From positions 1-6,073 of the forward strand of contig JAGCJD010000056.1 of assembly GCA_017648425.1 (NCBI GenBank): a DNA stretch of 6,073 nt, read 5' to 3'. Origin of the DNA: Clostridia bacterium (GTDB taxonomy: Bacteria > Bacillota > Clostridia > Oscillospirales > CAG-272). The notes under the pieces are model-generated. The model had not been told where the DNA came from and did no database searches. It worked only from the letters and a program-made list of their open reading frames with translations. Within the stretch, counting starts at the first letter, position 1, and each line of letters starts with the position of its first letter. The position numbers and the translations under genes are program-made. Shown piece after piece: positions 1 through 6,073 of the stretch.

Positions 1-2
1 AG

Positions 3-1385
3 AATTTTGAAAACAGCGAAAAAAGCGTAAAGGATCGTAAAACGCTCGATCAAGAAAAAGAGTGTTATAATGCGTCAAAAGAAGAAGGCTTTGAACAAGA
101 AGCAGAAAATTTTAGTGAAACGCAAGAAGATGCTTATCAAGGAGATCAAGACGGGAATATAGATGATCAAAAGAAATATACCGCAAGCTATGAGCCGCCA
201 TATTATATTCCTAATTTTACCGTTGTAGATGCCTTTGATGTGCCTGCTAAAAAAGAAAAGAAGGAAAAACGCAAATATGGCATAGGAGTAATAGCAGTCA
301 CATGTGCGGTTTGTGTTTTGATCTCGGCTACCATAGGAGCAATAGCGGGCGCTATCGCAGGAGGCAGAATTGATTTTGAGGTGGCAGCAAGCAATGATGA
401 AATCGTTAACATTGTCCGCAGTGACAGAGAGATAAAGGTGAACGAAATTTCGGGAAATACCGGATATTCGGATCTTGATGTTTCTCAGGTGTATAAGCTT
501 GTTGGAAACAGTGTTGTTGAAATAACGACAAAGCAGATGCAAACCTCATATTACGGACAGTATATTACCAGCGGAGCGGGAAGCGGAGTGATTTTTTCTC
601 AAACGGGTAATGCTGCGTATATCGTTACTAATTATCATGTCATAGAGAATGCTGATGACATAACCGTGCGTGTAAAAAACAATACATCATACAAGGATTA
701 TACAGCAGAATATCTGTCAGGTGATAAATCGGGAGATGTTGCCGTTCTTAAAATATACGGCTCGGGTGAGGAGTTTTCAACGGCGGTATTCGGAGATAGC
801 GACAAGCTGATAGTTGGCGAGGCGGTCGTAGCTATCGGTAATCCTCTCGGCTCGCTTGGAGGAACTGTTACAAACGGCATTATCAGTGCTCTTGACAGAG
901 AGATAACGATAGAGGATAATGTAATGACGCTACTTCAAACAAACGCCGCTATAAATCCTGGAAATTCGGGCGGCGGATTGTTTAACATGGCGGGAGAACT
1001 TATAGGAATTGTAAATGCAAAGCAGTCCAGCACAGGAATTGAGGGGCTTGGATTTGCTATACCATCAAACAAGGTGGCAAGCGACATAAAGGATATTTTG
1101 GAAATAGGATATGTTACGGGCCGCGCAACTCTTGGCATTACTGTTCAGGAGACACAAAACGGAGTTTTTGTTACAAATGGCGGAAACAGTGGGCTTTTGA
1201 AAAACGATAAGATATCTCAAATAGGCGAATATACGATAGCGTCTATGAGCGATTATAATAATGCGTTAAAAAAGCTGACTATTGGTTCTACCATTACTGT
1301 GAGAGTAGAGCGTAGCAATGCTTATTGGGATACAAGATATATTGAAGTTTCTGTGGTTGTTTTGGAAAACAAAAGTAAGTACTAA
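3..1385 (+). CDS. htrA: Membrane-anchored HtrA/DegP-like serine protease with PDZ domain (5' partial)
   Basis: This is a trypsin-fold serine protease, expected to degrade damaged proteins on the outer face of the membrane. The frame is open from position 3 with no stop, so the start lies left of the window; 460 residues are visible. Residues 1-79 are acidic (21 Asp/Glu against 8 Lys/Arg) and probably cytoplasmic. A Lys-rich stretch (KKEKKEKRK) and one membrane segment at about 92-121 follow. The protease domain covers about 160-370, with the catalytic triad His212 (in TNYHV), Asp245 (in GDVAVL) and Ser322 (in NPGNSGGG). A single PDZ domain follows at about 372-452, starting near TLGI and shorter than usual. 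GTG at 240 is in frame but has no ribosome binding site and would drop the acidic part, so I reject it as the start. The next gene, a response regulator, begins 19 nt downstream. The family call is very secure; the symbol is by family only. Confidence 0.93.
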   Translation, partial: NFENSEKSVKDRKTLDQEKECYNASKEEGFEQEAENFSETQEDAYQGDQDGNIDDQKKYTASYEPPYYIPNFTVVDAFDVPAKKEKKEKRKYGIGVIAVTCAVCVLISATIGAIAGAIAGGRIDFEVAASNDEIVNIVRSDREIKVNEISGNTGYSDLDVSQVYKLVGNSVVEITTKQMQTSYYGQYITSGAGSGVIFSQTGNAAYIVTNYHVIENADDITVRVKNNTSYKDYTAEYLSGDKSGDVAVLKIYGSGEEFSTAVFGDSDKLIVGEAVVAIGNPLGSLGGTVTNGIISALDREITIEDNVMTLLQTNAAINPGNSGGGLFNMAGELIGIVNAKQSSTGIEGLGFAIPSNKVASDIKDILEIGYVTGRATLGITVQETQNGVFVTNGGNSGLLKNDKISQIGEYTIASMSDYNNALKKLTIGSTITVRVERSNAYWDTRYIEVSVVVLENKSKY

Positions 1386-1404
1386 GGTGTTTAAGGAGTA
1401 AGGA

Positions 1405-2097
1405 ATGTATCATTTACTTGTAGTTGATGACGAGGTAAGGATTCGTTCAATAATAAAAAAATATGCGGAGTTCGAGGGACATACAGTAAGTGAAGCGGCT
1501 GATGGAATGGAAGCAGTATGTCTTGCAAGAAAACAAGAATTTGATATTATCGTAATGGATATTATGATGCCTGAACTTGATGGCTTTTCAGCGTGCAGGG
1601 AAATAAGAAAATCATCTGATGTTCCGATAATCATGCTGTCCGCGCGTGGCGAGGAGTATGATAAGATTAATGGATTTGAGCTTGGTATAGACGATTATGT
1701 AGTAAAGCCATTTTCTCCTAAGGAGCTGATGCTTAGAATAGAAGCGGTAATGAAAAGATTTAAAAGCAACTCTCAAAGCGTTCAAAAGCACGAGAATGTG
1801 GTTGTTTCCTTGGACGGAGGCGGATTACGCGCGGATATTACCGCTCGTATTGTCTATATTGATAATGAGAGAATAGAAATGTCGCCAAAGGAATATGATC
1901 TGTTTTTCTATATGCTTGAAAACAAGAATATAGCTCTTTCTCGTGAACGATTGATAAGTGATGTATGGGGATATGATTTCTTTGGTGATGTAAGAACGCT
2001 TGATACTCACATAAAGCTTCTTCGCAAAAGTCTTGGAAGATATTCCAGAATGATTGTTACATTAAGAGGCGTTGGATACCGATTTGAGGGTAATTGA
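1405..2097 (+). CDS. OmpR/PhoB-family response regulator
   Basis: This is a two-component transcription factor of 230 residues, the normal length for the family. The receiver domain (about 1-118) has the acidic pair Asp8/Asp9, the phosphoacceptor Asp52 (in VMDIMMP), Ser79 in the Thr/Ser switch position and Lys101 (in VVKPF). The winged-helix DNA-binding domain (about 138-228) has the MSPKEYDLF motif, the recognition-helix region RTLDTHIKLLRKSL and the wing motif LRGVGYRFE. The ATG start has a strong AAGGAG site at 1393-1398 with 6 nt spacing. The gene sits between the HtrA-like protease and the histidine kinase, with only 3 nt before the latter's GTG, so the kinase is its likely partner. By analogy with CssR and CiaR it may control the protease gene, but that promoter is outside the window and no operator can be checked. 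It is not called WalR because the partner kinase lacks a PAS domain. Confidence 0.96.
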   Translation: MYHLLVVDDEVRIRSIIKKYAEFEGHTVSEAADGMEAVCLARKQEFDIIVMDIMMPELDGFSACREIRKSSDVPIIMLSARGEEYDKINGFELGIDDYVVKPFSPKELMLRIEAVMKRFKSNSQSVQKHENVVVSLDGGGLRADITARIVYIDNERIEMSPKEYDLFFYMLENKNIALSRERLISDVWGYDFFGDVRTLDTHIKLLRKSLGRYSRMIVTLRGVGYRFEGN

Positions 2098-2109
2098 GAG
2101 GTGTTTGTG
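2096..2109 (+). promoter_or_regulatory. Ribosome binding site and competing GTG starts of the kinase gene
   Basis: The regulator's stop codon TGA (2095-2097) runs straight into GAGAGGTG (2096-2103), a good Shine-Dalgarno sequence. Its GAGG core (2098-2101) lies 5 nt before GTG 2107, which favours 2107 as the true start. GTG 2101 would instead use GAGGG at 2086-2090, about 10 nt upstream and inside the regulator gene. The two choices differ by two residues only. Either way translation of the kinase is probably coupled to that of the regulator. Confidence 0.55.
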
Positions 2110-3666
2110 AATACGGCTAAGGAAAAAGCAAAAACAAGGGTAAGACACAGAATAGGTATAAAATGGAGACTGTTTTTTATAATAGTCGTTTTTATAGTAT
2201 GTGTTTTGGTAAGTATTTGGTTTCTTCAGGTCAGAATGCTGAATGTGTTTTATCAGATGTCCAAGTTTTTCGAGCTTGACGAGTCTGCCGAAGCTATATC
2301 CCATGTTCTCGATGACGAGGTTGATACAAAGAATGTAGCCTTGTTTTATGCCGACAAATATGATTTTGATATTTGGGTTATGGAAATATCCAAGACGCAG
2401 GACGAAAAATATGTTGGAAGATATATAGTAACCGCAAATGACTCGGGTAGCAACTATATGCCGTTTATCAAGCATAAAATGGAAACTATATGGTCGCAAA
2501 CGCTTGATAATGGCGGAAAATATATTGCTAGCATTCCTGCCGATAGCTTTACGGGCGGCGTAGGCTTAGATGTTATAGAGGATAATTTCGGAAAAAAAGA
2601 TTCATACCCAAGCGTTACACAATATAAGGGTGTAATAGGTACTCTGTATTCCAGAATTGACACCTTGAATGGGAAAACTTATATGACCGTACAGCACGCT
2701 AAGCTGACACCATTACAAACTACCGTGTCGACACTCAGATATCAGTTTTTCTATATAGGCACTGTAATGATAATAATGACTATGCTTTTGGTTGCGATAT
2801 TATCAAAGCTTATTACCAAGCCTATTGTTAAAATGAATGAGGCGGCAAAGAATTTAGCTCGTGGAAATTATGATGCAGATTTTTCCGTCAGGGGATACAG
2901 AGAAATAAATGAGCTGGCACTGTCATTGAATTATGCAGCTCAGGAGTTGGCAAAAACAGATAATTTTCAAAAGGAATTGATTTCAAATGTTTCTCATGAT
3001 TTAAGAACTCCGCTCACCATGATAAAGGGCTATGGAGAGGTAATGAGAGATATTCCGGGTGAAAATTCACCTGAGAACATTCAGGTCATAATAGACGAAA
3101 CCGCCCGCCTTTCAGATCTTGTAAATGATATGCTTGATCTTTCCAAAATACAATCGGGAGCGCGAAGACCTCAGTTTGAGGAATTCAATATAACCGAAAC
3201 TGTCAGAGAAACGCTTGGAAGATATGAAAAGCTTATCATGAAGGACGGATATAAAATTGAGTTTGTTACTGATAAAGATGTATGTGTTGTTGCTGACAGA
3301 GTTATGATATTGCAGGTAATATACAACCTTATCAACAACGCCATAAACTATACGGGTGAGGATAAATATGTGCTTGTAAGGCAGATATCTGACGATAACC
3401 GTGTAAGAATATGTGTTACTGATACGGGAGAGGGAATTGCCGCAGAAGAAATGAGTGATATTTGGGATCGCTATTATCGCGTGGACAAGGTACACAAGAG
3501 AGCGATCATAGGTACGGGACTTGGACTTTCAATAGTAAAGGGAATTCTTGAAAAACACGGCGCGTCCTATGGCGTTGAAAGCGTTGTTGGACACGGAGCA
3601 ACATTCTTTTTTGAGCTTGAAACATCGGGACTTCCATTGATACTTGATGCAGAATATGAAGATTAA
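2101..3666 (+). CDS. Sensor histidine kinase with HAMP domain, partner of the upstream regulator
   Basis: This is a membrane sensor kinase of 521 residues that should phosphorylate, and probably dephosphorylate, the upstream regulator. Membrane segment 1 is at about 23-43. An external sensor region of roughly 170 residues (44-214) matches no domain I recognise. Membrane segment 2 is at about 216-238, followed by HAMP at about 239-290. The HisKA domain has phosphoacceptor His299 in SNVSHDLRTPL; its Asp and Thr (HDLRT) fit the pattern of kinases that also act as phosphatases. The ATPase domain has an N box (NLINNAINYT, 409-418), a G1 box (DTGEGI, 441-446), an F-box-like DIWDRYYR (453-460) and a G2 box (GTGLGLSIVKG, 471-481). 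A short acidic tail (DAEYED) ends the protein. No PAS domain is present. Two GTG starts compete, at 2101 and 2107; the first is given because it keeps the whole open frame. Confidence 0.95.
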   Translation: MFVNTAKEKAKTRVRHRIGIKWRLFFIIVVFIVCVLVSIWFLQVRMLNVFYQMSKFFELDESAEAISHVLDDEVDTKNVALFYADKYDFDIWVMEISKTQDEKYVGRYIVTANDSGSNYMPFIKHKMETIWSQTLDNGGKYIASIPADSFTGGVGLDVIEDNFGKKDSYPSVTQYKGVIGTLYSRIDTLNGKTYMTVQHAKLTPLQTTVSTLRYQFFYIGTVMIIMTMLLVAILSKLITKPIVKMNEAAKNLARGNYDADFSVRGYREINELALSLNYAAQELAKTDNFQKELISNVSHDLRTPLTMIKGYGEVMRDIPGENSPENIQVIIDETARLSDLVNDMLDLSKIQSGARRPQFEEFNITETVRETLGRYEKLIMKDGYKIEFVTDKDVCVVADRVMILQVIYNLINNAINYTGEDKYVLVRQISDDNRVRICVTDTGEGIAAEEMSDIWDRYYRVDKVHKRAIIGTGLGLSIVKGILEKHGASYGVESVVGHGATFFFELETSGLPLILDAEYED

Positions 3667-3679
3667 GAGACGGTAATGT

Positions 3680-4543
3680 ATGAGACTTTTAAAGAATAAA
3701 GTAATAATAAATTCTATCAAATGTCCCGTTTGCGGTCAGCCCTTCAGGACTGACGAAAGAGGCAGTCTGCTGTGCTTGGGCAAAAAAACACATTGTTATG
3801 ATTTTTCTTCAAGCGGATATGTCAATTTTTCATGTCCTGCTCAAAGCGGAGGCGGTGACTCAAAGGGCGCTGTGCGAGCAAGAAGCCTTTTTCTTGACTC
3901 TGGTGCATACCTTCCTGTTGCCAACGCTGTTTGCGAGATGCTTGACGAGTTTTCACCTAATGGTGGGCTTGTCATAGATGCAGGCTGCGGAGAGGGATAT
4001 TACTCATGCTTAATAGCAAATAACGGATATTCCGTTTGCGGAGCTGATATATCAAAATTTGCTGTTGATGCTGCTGCAAAAAGGGCAACAAGAGGCGAGC
4101 TGGAAAAGGCGTTTTTTTGTACCGCAAGTGTTTTTGAGCTACCCCTTGTAAATTCATGCGCCGATGCTGTTGTGAATATTTTTGCCCCATGTGTAGAAAA
4201 AGAATATTCCCGTGTCTTAAAGGATGAGGGTGTTTTGGTAGTTGCTTGGGCAGGTGAAGAGCATCTTATGGGGCTTAAAAGTGTTATTTATGACAATACG
4301 CATATAAACACAGCAAGAGCTGACCTGCCGCAATCTATGGAAAAGATTTTTGAAAAGCGTGTTAAATATCAAATAGAGCTGACTTCAAACGACCAAATAT
4401 TAAATCTCTTTTCCATGACACCATACTATTGGCGAACATCCTCTGAGGATAGAGAAAAGCTGTCGGGATTAAATAGTCTTACTACACAGATCGACATTAT
4501 AATAAGTGTTTACAAGAATCATACTTTTGAGGAAATACAATGA
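3680..4543 (+). CDS. rlmA: 23S rRNA (guanine-N1)-methyltransferase, RlmA/TlrB type
   Basis: This is an S-adenosylmethionine-dependent enzyme predicted to methylate N1 of a guanine in the hairpin 35 region of 23S rRNA, near the peptide exit tunnel and macrolide site. It has 287 residues, close to E. coli RlmA (about 270). The N-terminal zinc knuckle has Cys15, Cys18, Cys32 and His38, followed by the family motif GYVNF (46-50). The SAM-binding motif I is VIDAGCGEGYYS (98-109), with GADIS at 120-124. Other RlmA-type motifs are FAPC (168-171), HLMGLK (195-200) and MTPYYWR (246-252). The ATG lies 13 nt after the kinase stop, with a modest GAGACGG site at 3667-3673. Its stop overlaps the start of the glycosyltransferase. 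Gram-positive members usually act at G748 (RlmAII, TlrB) rather than G745 (RlmAI). I infer the former, but the sequence alone does not settle the position. TlrB of Streptomyces gives tylosin resistance; most relatives are housekeeping. Confidence 0.88.
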   Translation: MRLLKNKVIINSIKCPVCGQPFRTDERGSLLCLGKKTHCYDFSSSGYVNFSCPAQSGGGDSKGAVRARSLFLDSGAYLPVANAVCEMLDEFSPNGGLVIDAGCGEGYYSCLIANNGYSVCGADISKFAVDAAAKRATRGELEKAFFCTASVFELPLVNSCADAVVNIFAPCVEKEYSRVLKDEGVLVVAWAGEEHLMGLKSVIYDNTHINTARADLPQSMEKIFEKRVKYQIELTSNDQILNLFSMTPYYWRTSSEDREKLSGLNSLTTQIDIIISVYKNHTFEEIQ

Positions 4544-5250
4544 AAATAACGGTTATAATACCCATGTATAATGAGAGCGCAATAATCGAGAAAACTGCGC
4601 TTGCGCTTTCCGAGTATATGAATAAGACATTTGAGTCATACGAAATTATTTTTTCTGACGATGGCTCTACTGACAATTCTGTGCAGTTAGTAAGGGACAT
4701 GAATTTACCATGTGTGCGCATTATTGAAAGCGTAACCAATAAAGGTAAGGGAAGCGCTGTAAGAAATGCTATGCTTTTGGCAGATGGCGATATTCGCGTG
4801 TTTACTGATGCGGATCTTGCGTATGGTACCGAGGTCATAGGTAGAGCGTATGATGAGATGCAGAAAAATGATCAAGCAGATGTCCTTATCGGATCAAGAA
4901 ATTTAGATTCTGAGGGATATGATGGATATACTATTGGCAGAAAACTTATATCAAAGCTTTATATTAAGGTTTTATGCGTAATAGGAGGTTTGAAACTTAC
5001 CGACTCGCAATGTGGATTTAAGGCGTTTACTGCCGATGCGGCAAATGATATTTTTTCAAAATGTAAGGTTGATGGATTCGCTTTTGATTTTGAGGCTATT
5101 TTATACGCCACTGATCAGAAAAAGAACATAATTGAAATGCCTGTAAAAATAATTAATCACAGAAATTCAAGCGTTCGTCCGTTGGGGGACGCAATACATA
5201 TGCTCAAAGACCTGAAAGATATAAAAAAGAACATAAAATCTGGCAGATAA
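4540..5250 (+). CDS. Family 2 glycosyltransferase, dolichyl-phosphate glucosyltransferase-like
   Basis: This is a GT-A fold glycosyltransferase of 236 residues, expected to move a sugar from a nucleotide donor to a polyprenyl-phosphate or similar carrier at the inner membrane face. Visible motifs are the N-terminal strand VIIPMYNES (5-13), the nucleotide-binding FSDDGSTD (38-45), the metal-binding DAD in FTDADLAY (88-95), GSRN (118-121), the DSQCGFKAF motif (155-163) and FAFDFE (180-185). The C-terminal stretch NSSVRPLGDAIHMLKDL resembles the end of DPG-synthase (Alg5-like) proteins. There is no membrane segment, so attachment, if any, may use the basic C-terminal helix. ATG overlaps the methyltransferase stop as ATGA (4540-4543), with GAGGA at 4529-4533 and 6 nt spacing, so the two are probably translationally coupled. 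Donor and acceptor cannot be read from the sequence; a DPM1-like mannosyl activity is an alternative. Confidence 0.9.
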   Translation: MKITVIIPMYNESAIIEKTALALSEYMNKTFESYEIIFSDDGSTDNSVQLVRDMNLPCVRIIESVTNKGKGSAVRNAMLLADGDIRVFTDADLAYGTEVIGRAYDEMQKNDQADVLIGSRNLDSEGYDGYTIGRKLISKLYIKVLCVIGGLKLTDSQCGFKAFTADAANDIFSKCKVDGFAFDFEAILYATDQKKNIIEMPVKIINHRNSSVRPLGDAIHMLKDLKDIKKNIKSGR

Positions 5251-5302
5251 TAAAAGTGTGACCCCGAATACATGGCATTGTGTACCGAATAACTGTAAAG
5301 AC

Positions 5303-5331
5303 TTGAATTTATTTTTAAACCATAATAAAAT
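5303..5331 (+). promoter_or_regulatory. Putative sigma-A promoter for the ABC transporter gene
   Basis: A -35 element TTGAAT (5303-5308, 4 of 6 consensus matches) and a -10 element TAAAAT (5326-5331, 5 of 6) are separated by the ideal 17 nt. Transcription would start near 5338, giving a leader of about 30 nt that includes the ribosome binding site. The region is AT-rich, so chance matches are possible. Its position directly before a gene set off from the preceding operon supports it. Confidence 0.55.
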
Positions 5332-5353
5332 ATTCTTGTTCAAATAAATTAAG

Positions 5354-5360
5354 AAAGGAA
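5354..5360 (+). promoter_or_regulatory. Ribosome binding site of the ABC transporter gene
   Basis: AAAGGAA lies 8 nt before the ATG at 5369. It fixes the start of an open frame that has no stop inside the window. Confidence 0.75.
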
Positions 5361-5368
5361 TATCAAAA

Positions 5369-6073
5369 ATGGAAAAAATTATCCAAATCCAAAATTTATA
5401 CAAAAGCTTTGGGACCGTGAATGCGGTGAACGATATTAGTTTTAGTGTGAATAATGGTGAATTGTTTGCTTTTTTAGGAATAAATGGTGCTGGAAAATCT
5501 ACAACTATCGCTATAATTTGTAATGCTCTTAAAAAGGATAGAGGGGAGATTTTAATAAATGGTATAGATGCATCAAAGTATCCTGAGATGATCAAGAAGG
5601 ATATAGGAGTGGTATTTCAAAGTTCCGTTCTTGATAAGGCTCTTACGGTAATGGATAATCTTAAAAGTAGAGCAGCATTATATGGAATATGCGGTAAGGA
5701 TTTTGAAGATAGACTTGATGAGATATCTGATCTTTTGGATTTTAAGGACTTACTGCAAAGAACGCTGGGGAAGCTGTCGGGCGGACAAAGACGGAGAATT
5801 GATATTGCCAGAGCTATCTTTCACAACCCGAAAATTCTGATATTGGACGAGCCTACTACGGGACTTGATCCGCAAACTCGAAAGAGACTTTGGAGGGTTA
5901 TAGCATTACTAAGAAAAGAAAAAAACATGACTGTATTTTTGACGACACATTATATGGAAGAGGCTGCGGAAGCTGATCATGTTGTTATTCTTGATGCTGG
6001 AAAAATAGTTGCAGAGGGAACTCCGTATGAGTTAAAAAAACGATTTACAGGGGATTATATTACTATTTACGAT
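5369..6073 (+). CDS. ABC transporter ATP-binding protein, ABC-2/drug-export type (3' partial)
   Basis: This is the ATPase subunit of a membrane exporter. It starts at ATG 5369 and is still open at the right edge, giving 235 visible residues. All nucleotide-binding motifs are intact: Walker A GINGAGKST (37-45), Q-loop Gln84 (VVFQ), signature LSGGQ (136-140), Walker B ILILDEP with Asp160 and Glu161, D-loop GLDP (165-168) and switch His194 (LTTHYMEEA). The short insert after the Q-loop, the QRRRIDIARA sequence and the EGTPYELK stretch near 217 fit the DrrA/CcmA/NatA-like group, which works with a separate ABC-2 permease. No membrane segment is seen, so the permease should be encoded further downstream. 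The gene has its own likely promoter and a 118-nt gap from the glycosyltransferase, so it is probably a separate transcription unit. The substrate cannot be inferred; drugs, lipids, peptides and sodium are all known for this group. Confidence 0.93.
   Translation, partial: MEKIIQIQNLYKSFGTVNAVNDISFSVNNGELFAFLGINGAGKSTTIAIICNALKKDRGEILINGIDASKYPEMIKKDIGVVFQSSVLDKALTVMDNLKSRAALYGICGKDFEDRLDEISDLLDFKDLLQRTLGKLSGGQRRRIDIARAIFHNPKILILDEPTTGLDPQTRKRLWRVIALLRKEKNMTVFLTTHYMEEAAEADHVVILDAGKIVAEGTPYELKKRFTGDYITIYD

Larger units (their letters stand above)
5251..5368 (+). other. Intergenic region between the operon and the ABC transporter gene
   Basis: This 118-nt gap is the only sizeable non-coding stretch. 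Its left half has an imperfect direct repeat: GTGTGACCCCGAATA at 5256-5270 and GTGTACCGAATA at 5280-5291. A weak TACA/TGTA stem (5269-5272 with 5281-5284) lies between them. No GC-rich hairpin followed by a T run is present, so no intrinsic terminator is called for the upstream operon. The right half is AT-rich and holds the promoter and ribosome binding site described separately. Confidence 0.7.

Noticed and set aside
240..242. GTG as the start codon of the HtrA-like protease
   Set aside because: No ribosome binding site precedes it and the frame is open all the way to the left edge, so it is an internal Val codon.
342..355. Perfect inverted repeat ATAGCG-GG-CGCTAT
   Set aside because: It falls in codons for the Ala/Gly repeat of the membrane segment (AIAGAIAGG) and is most simply explained by codon choice.
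75..542. Open frame on the minus strand opposite the protease N-terminal part
   Set aside because: It is a shadow of the acidic, Ala/Gly-coding + strand gene, with no recognisable protein features.
2062..2499. 145-codon open frame on the minus strand opposite the kinase
   Set aside because: It lies wholly within well-supported coding sequence and has no family motifs.
3112..3495. 127-codon open frame on the minus strand opposite the kinase catalytic region
   Set aside because: It mirrors conserved HisKA/ATPase codons on the + strand and has no motif of its own.
1405..3666. Identification of the regulator and kinase as WalR/WalK, which in some Firmicutes lie near an htrA gene
   Set aside because: The kinase has no PAS domain after HAMP, and the usual yycH, yycI and yycJ genes are absent; an rRNA methyltransferase and a glycosyltransferase follow instead.
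5269..5284. TACA/TGTA stem as a terminator for the operon
   Set aside because: It has only four base pairs with an 8-nt loop and no T tract follows.
5167..5595. Minus-strand open frame covering the intergenic region
   Set aside because: It runs through the end of the glycosyltransferase gene, the promoter region and the Walker A-coding part of the ABC gene; its sequence looks like an antisense translation.

Overview
The window is a stretch of bacterial chromosome read almost entirely on the + strand. It looks like a member of the Firmicutes, most likely class Clostridia. This is inferred from the moderately low GC content, frequent AGA/ATA codons, good AAGGAG-type ribosome binding sites, tight gene packing and gene families typical of that group. 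The species cannot be named from the sequence.

Positions 1-5250 look like one operon of five genes. (1) A membrane-anchored HtrA/DegP-type serine protease with one PDZ domain; its 5' end lies left of the window, and its frame is open back to position 3. (2) An OmpR/PhoB-type response regulator. (3) A HAMP-containing sensor histidine kinase with a large external sensor region. (4) An RlmA/TlrB-type 23S rRNA guanine-N1 methyltransferase with an N-terminal zinc-binding knuckle. (5) A family 2 glycosyltransferase resembling dolichyl-phosphate glucosyltransferase. Gaps between the genes are 19, 3 and 13 nt, and the last pair overlaps by 4 nt (ATGA). No internal promoter or terminator was recognised.

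Positions 5251-5368 form the only real intergenic region. It carries a plausible sigma-A promoter (TTGAAT, 17 nt, TAAAAT) and a good ribosome binding site. These serve a new transcription unit that starts with an ABC transporter ATPase of the ABC-2/drug-export type. That gene runs off the right edge with its frame still open.

Working model (inference): the kinase senses a cell-envelope signal, the regulator acts on target promoters that may include that of its own operon, and the protease handles misfolded proteins outside the membrane. This parallels the known pairing of HtrA with CssRS in Bacillus and CiaRH in Streptococcus. The methyltransferase and glycosyltransferase are co-transcribed and may be passengers, or may reflect links to ribosome modification and envelope glycan or lipid-carrier chemistry. 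No mobile element, CRISPR array, tRNA, rRNA or riboswitch was seen. I found no clear evidence for a wholly new system; the findings are modest oddities.
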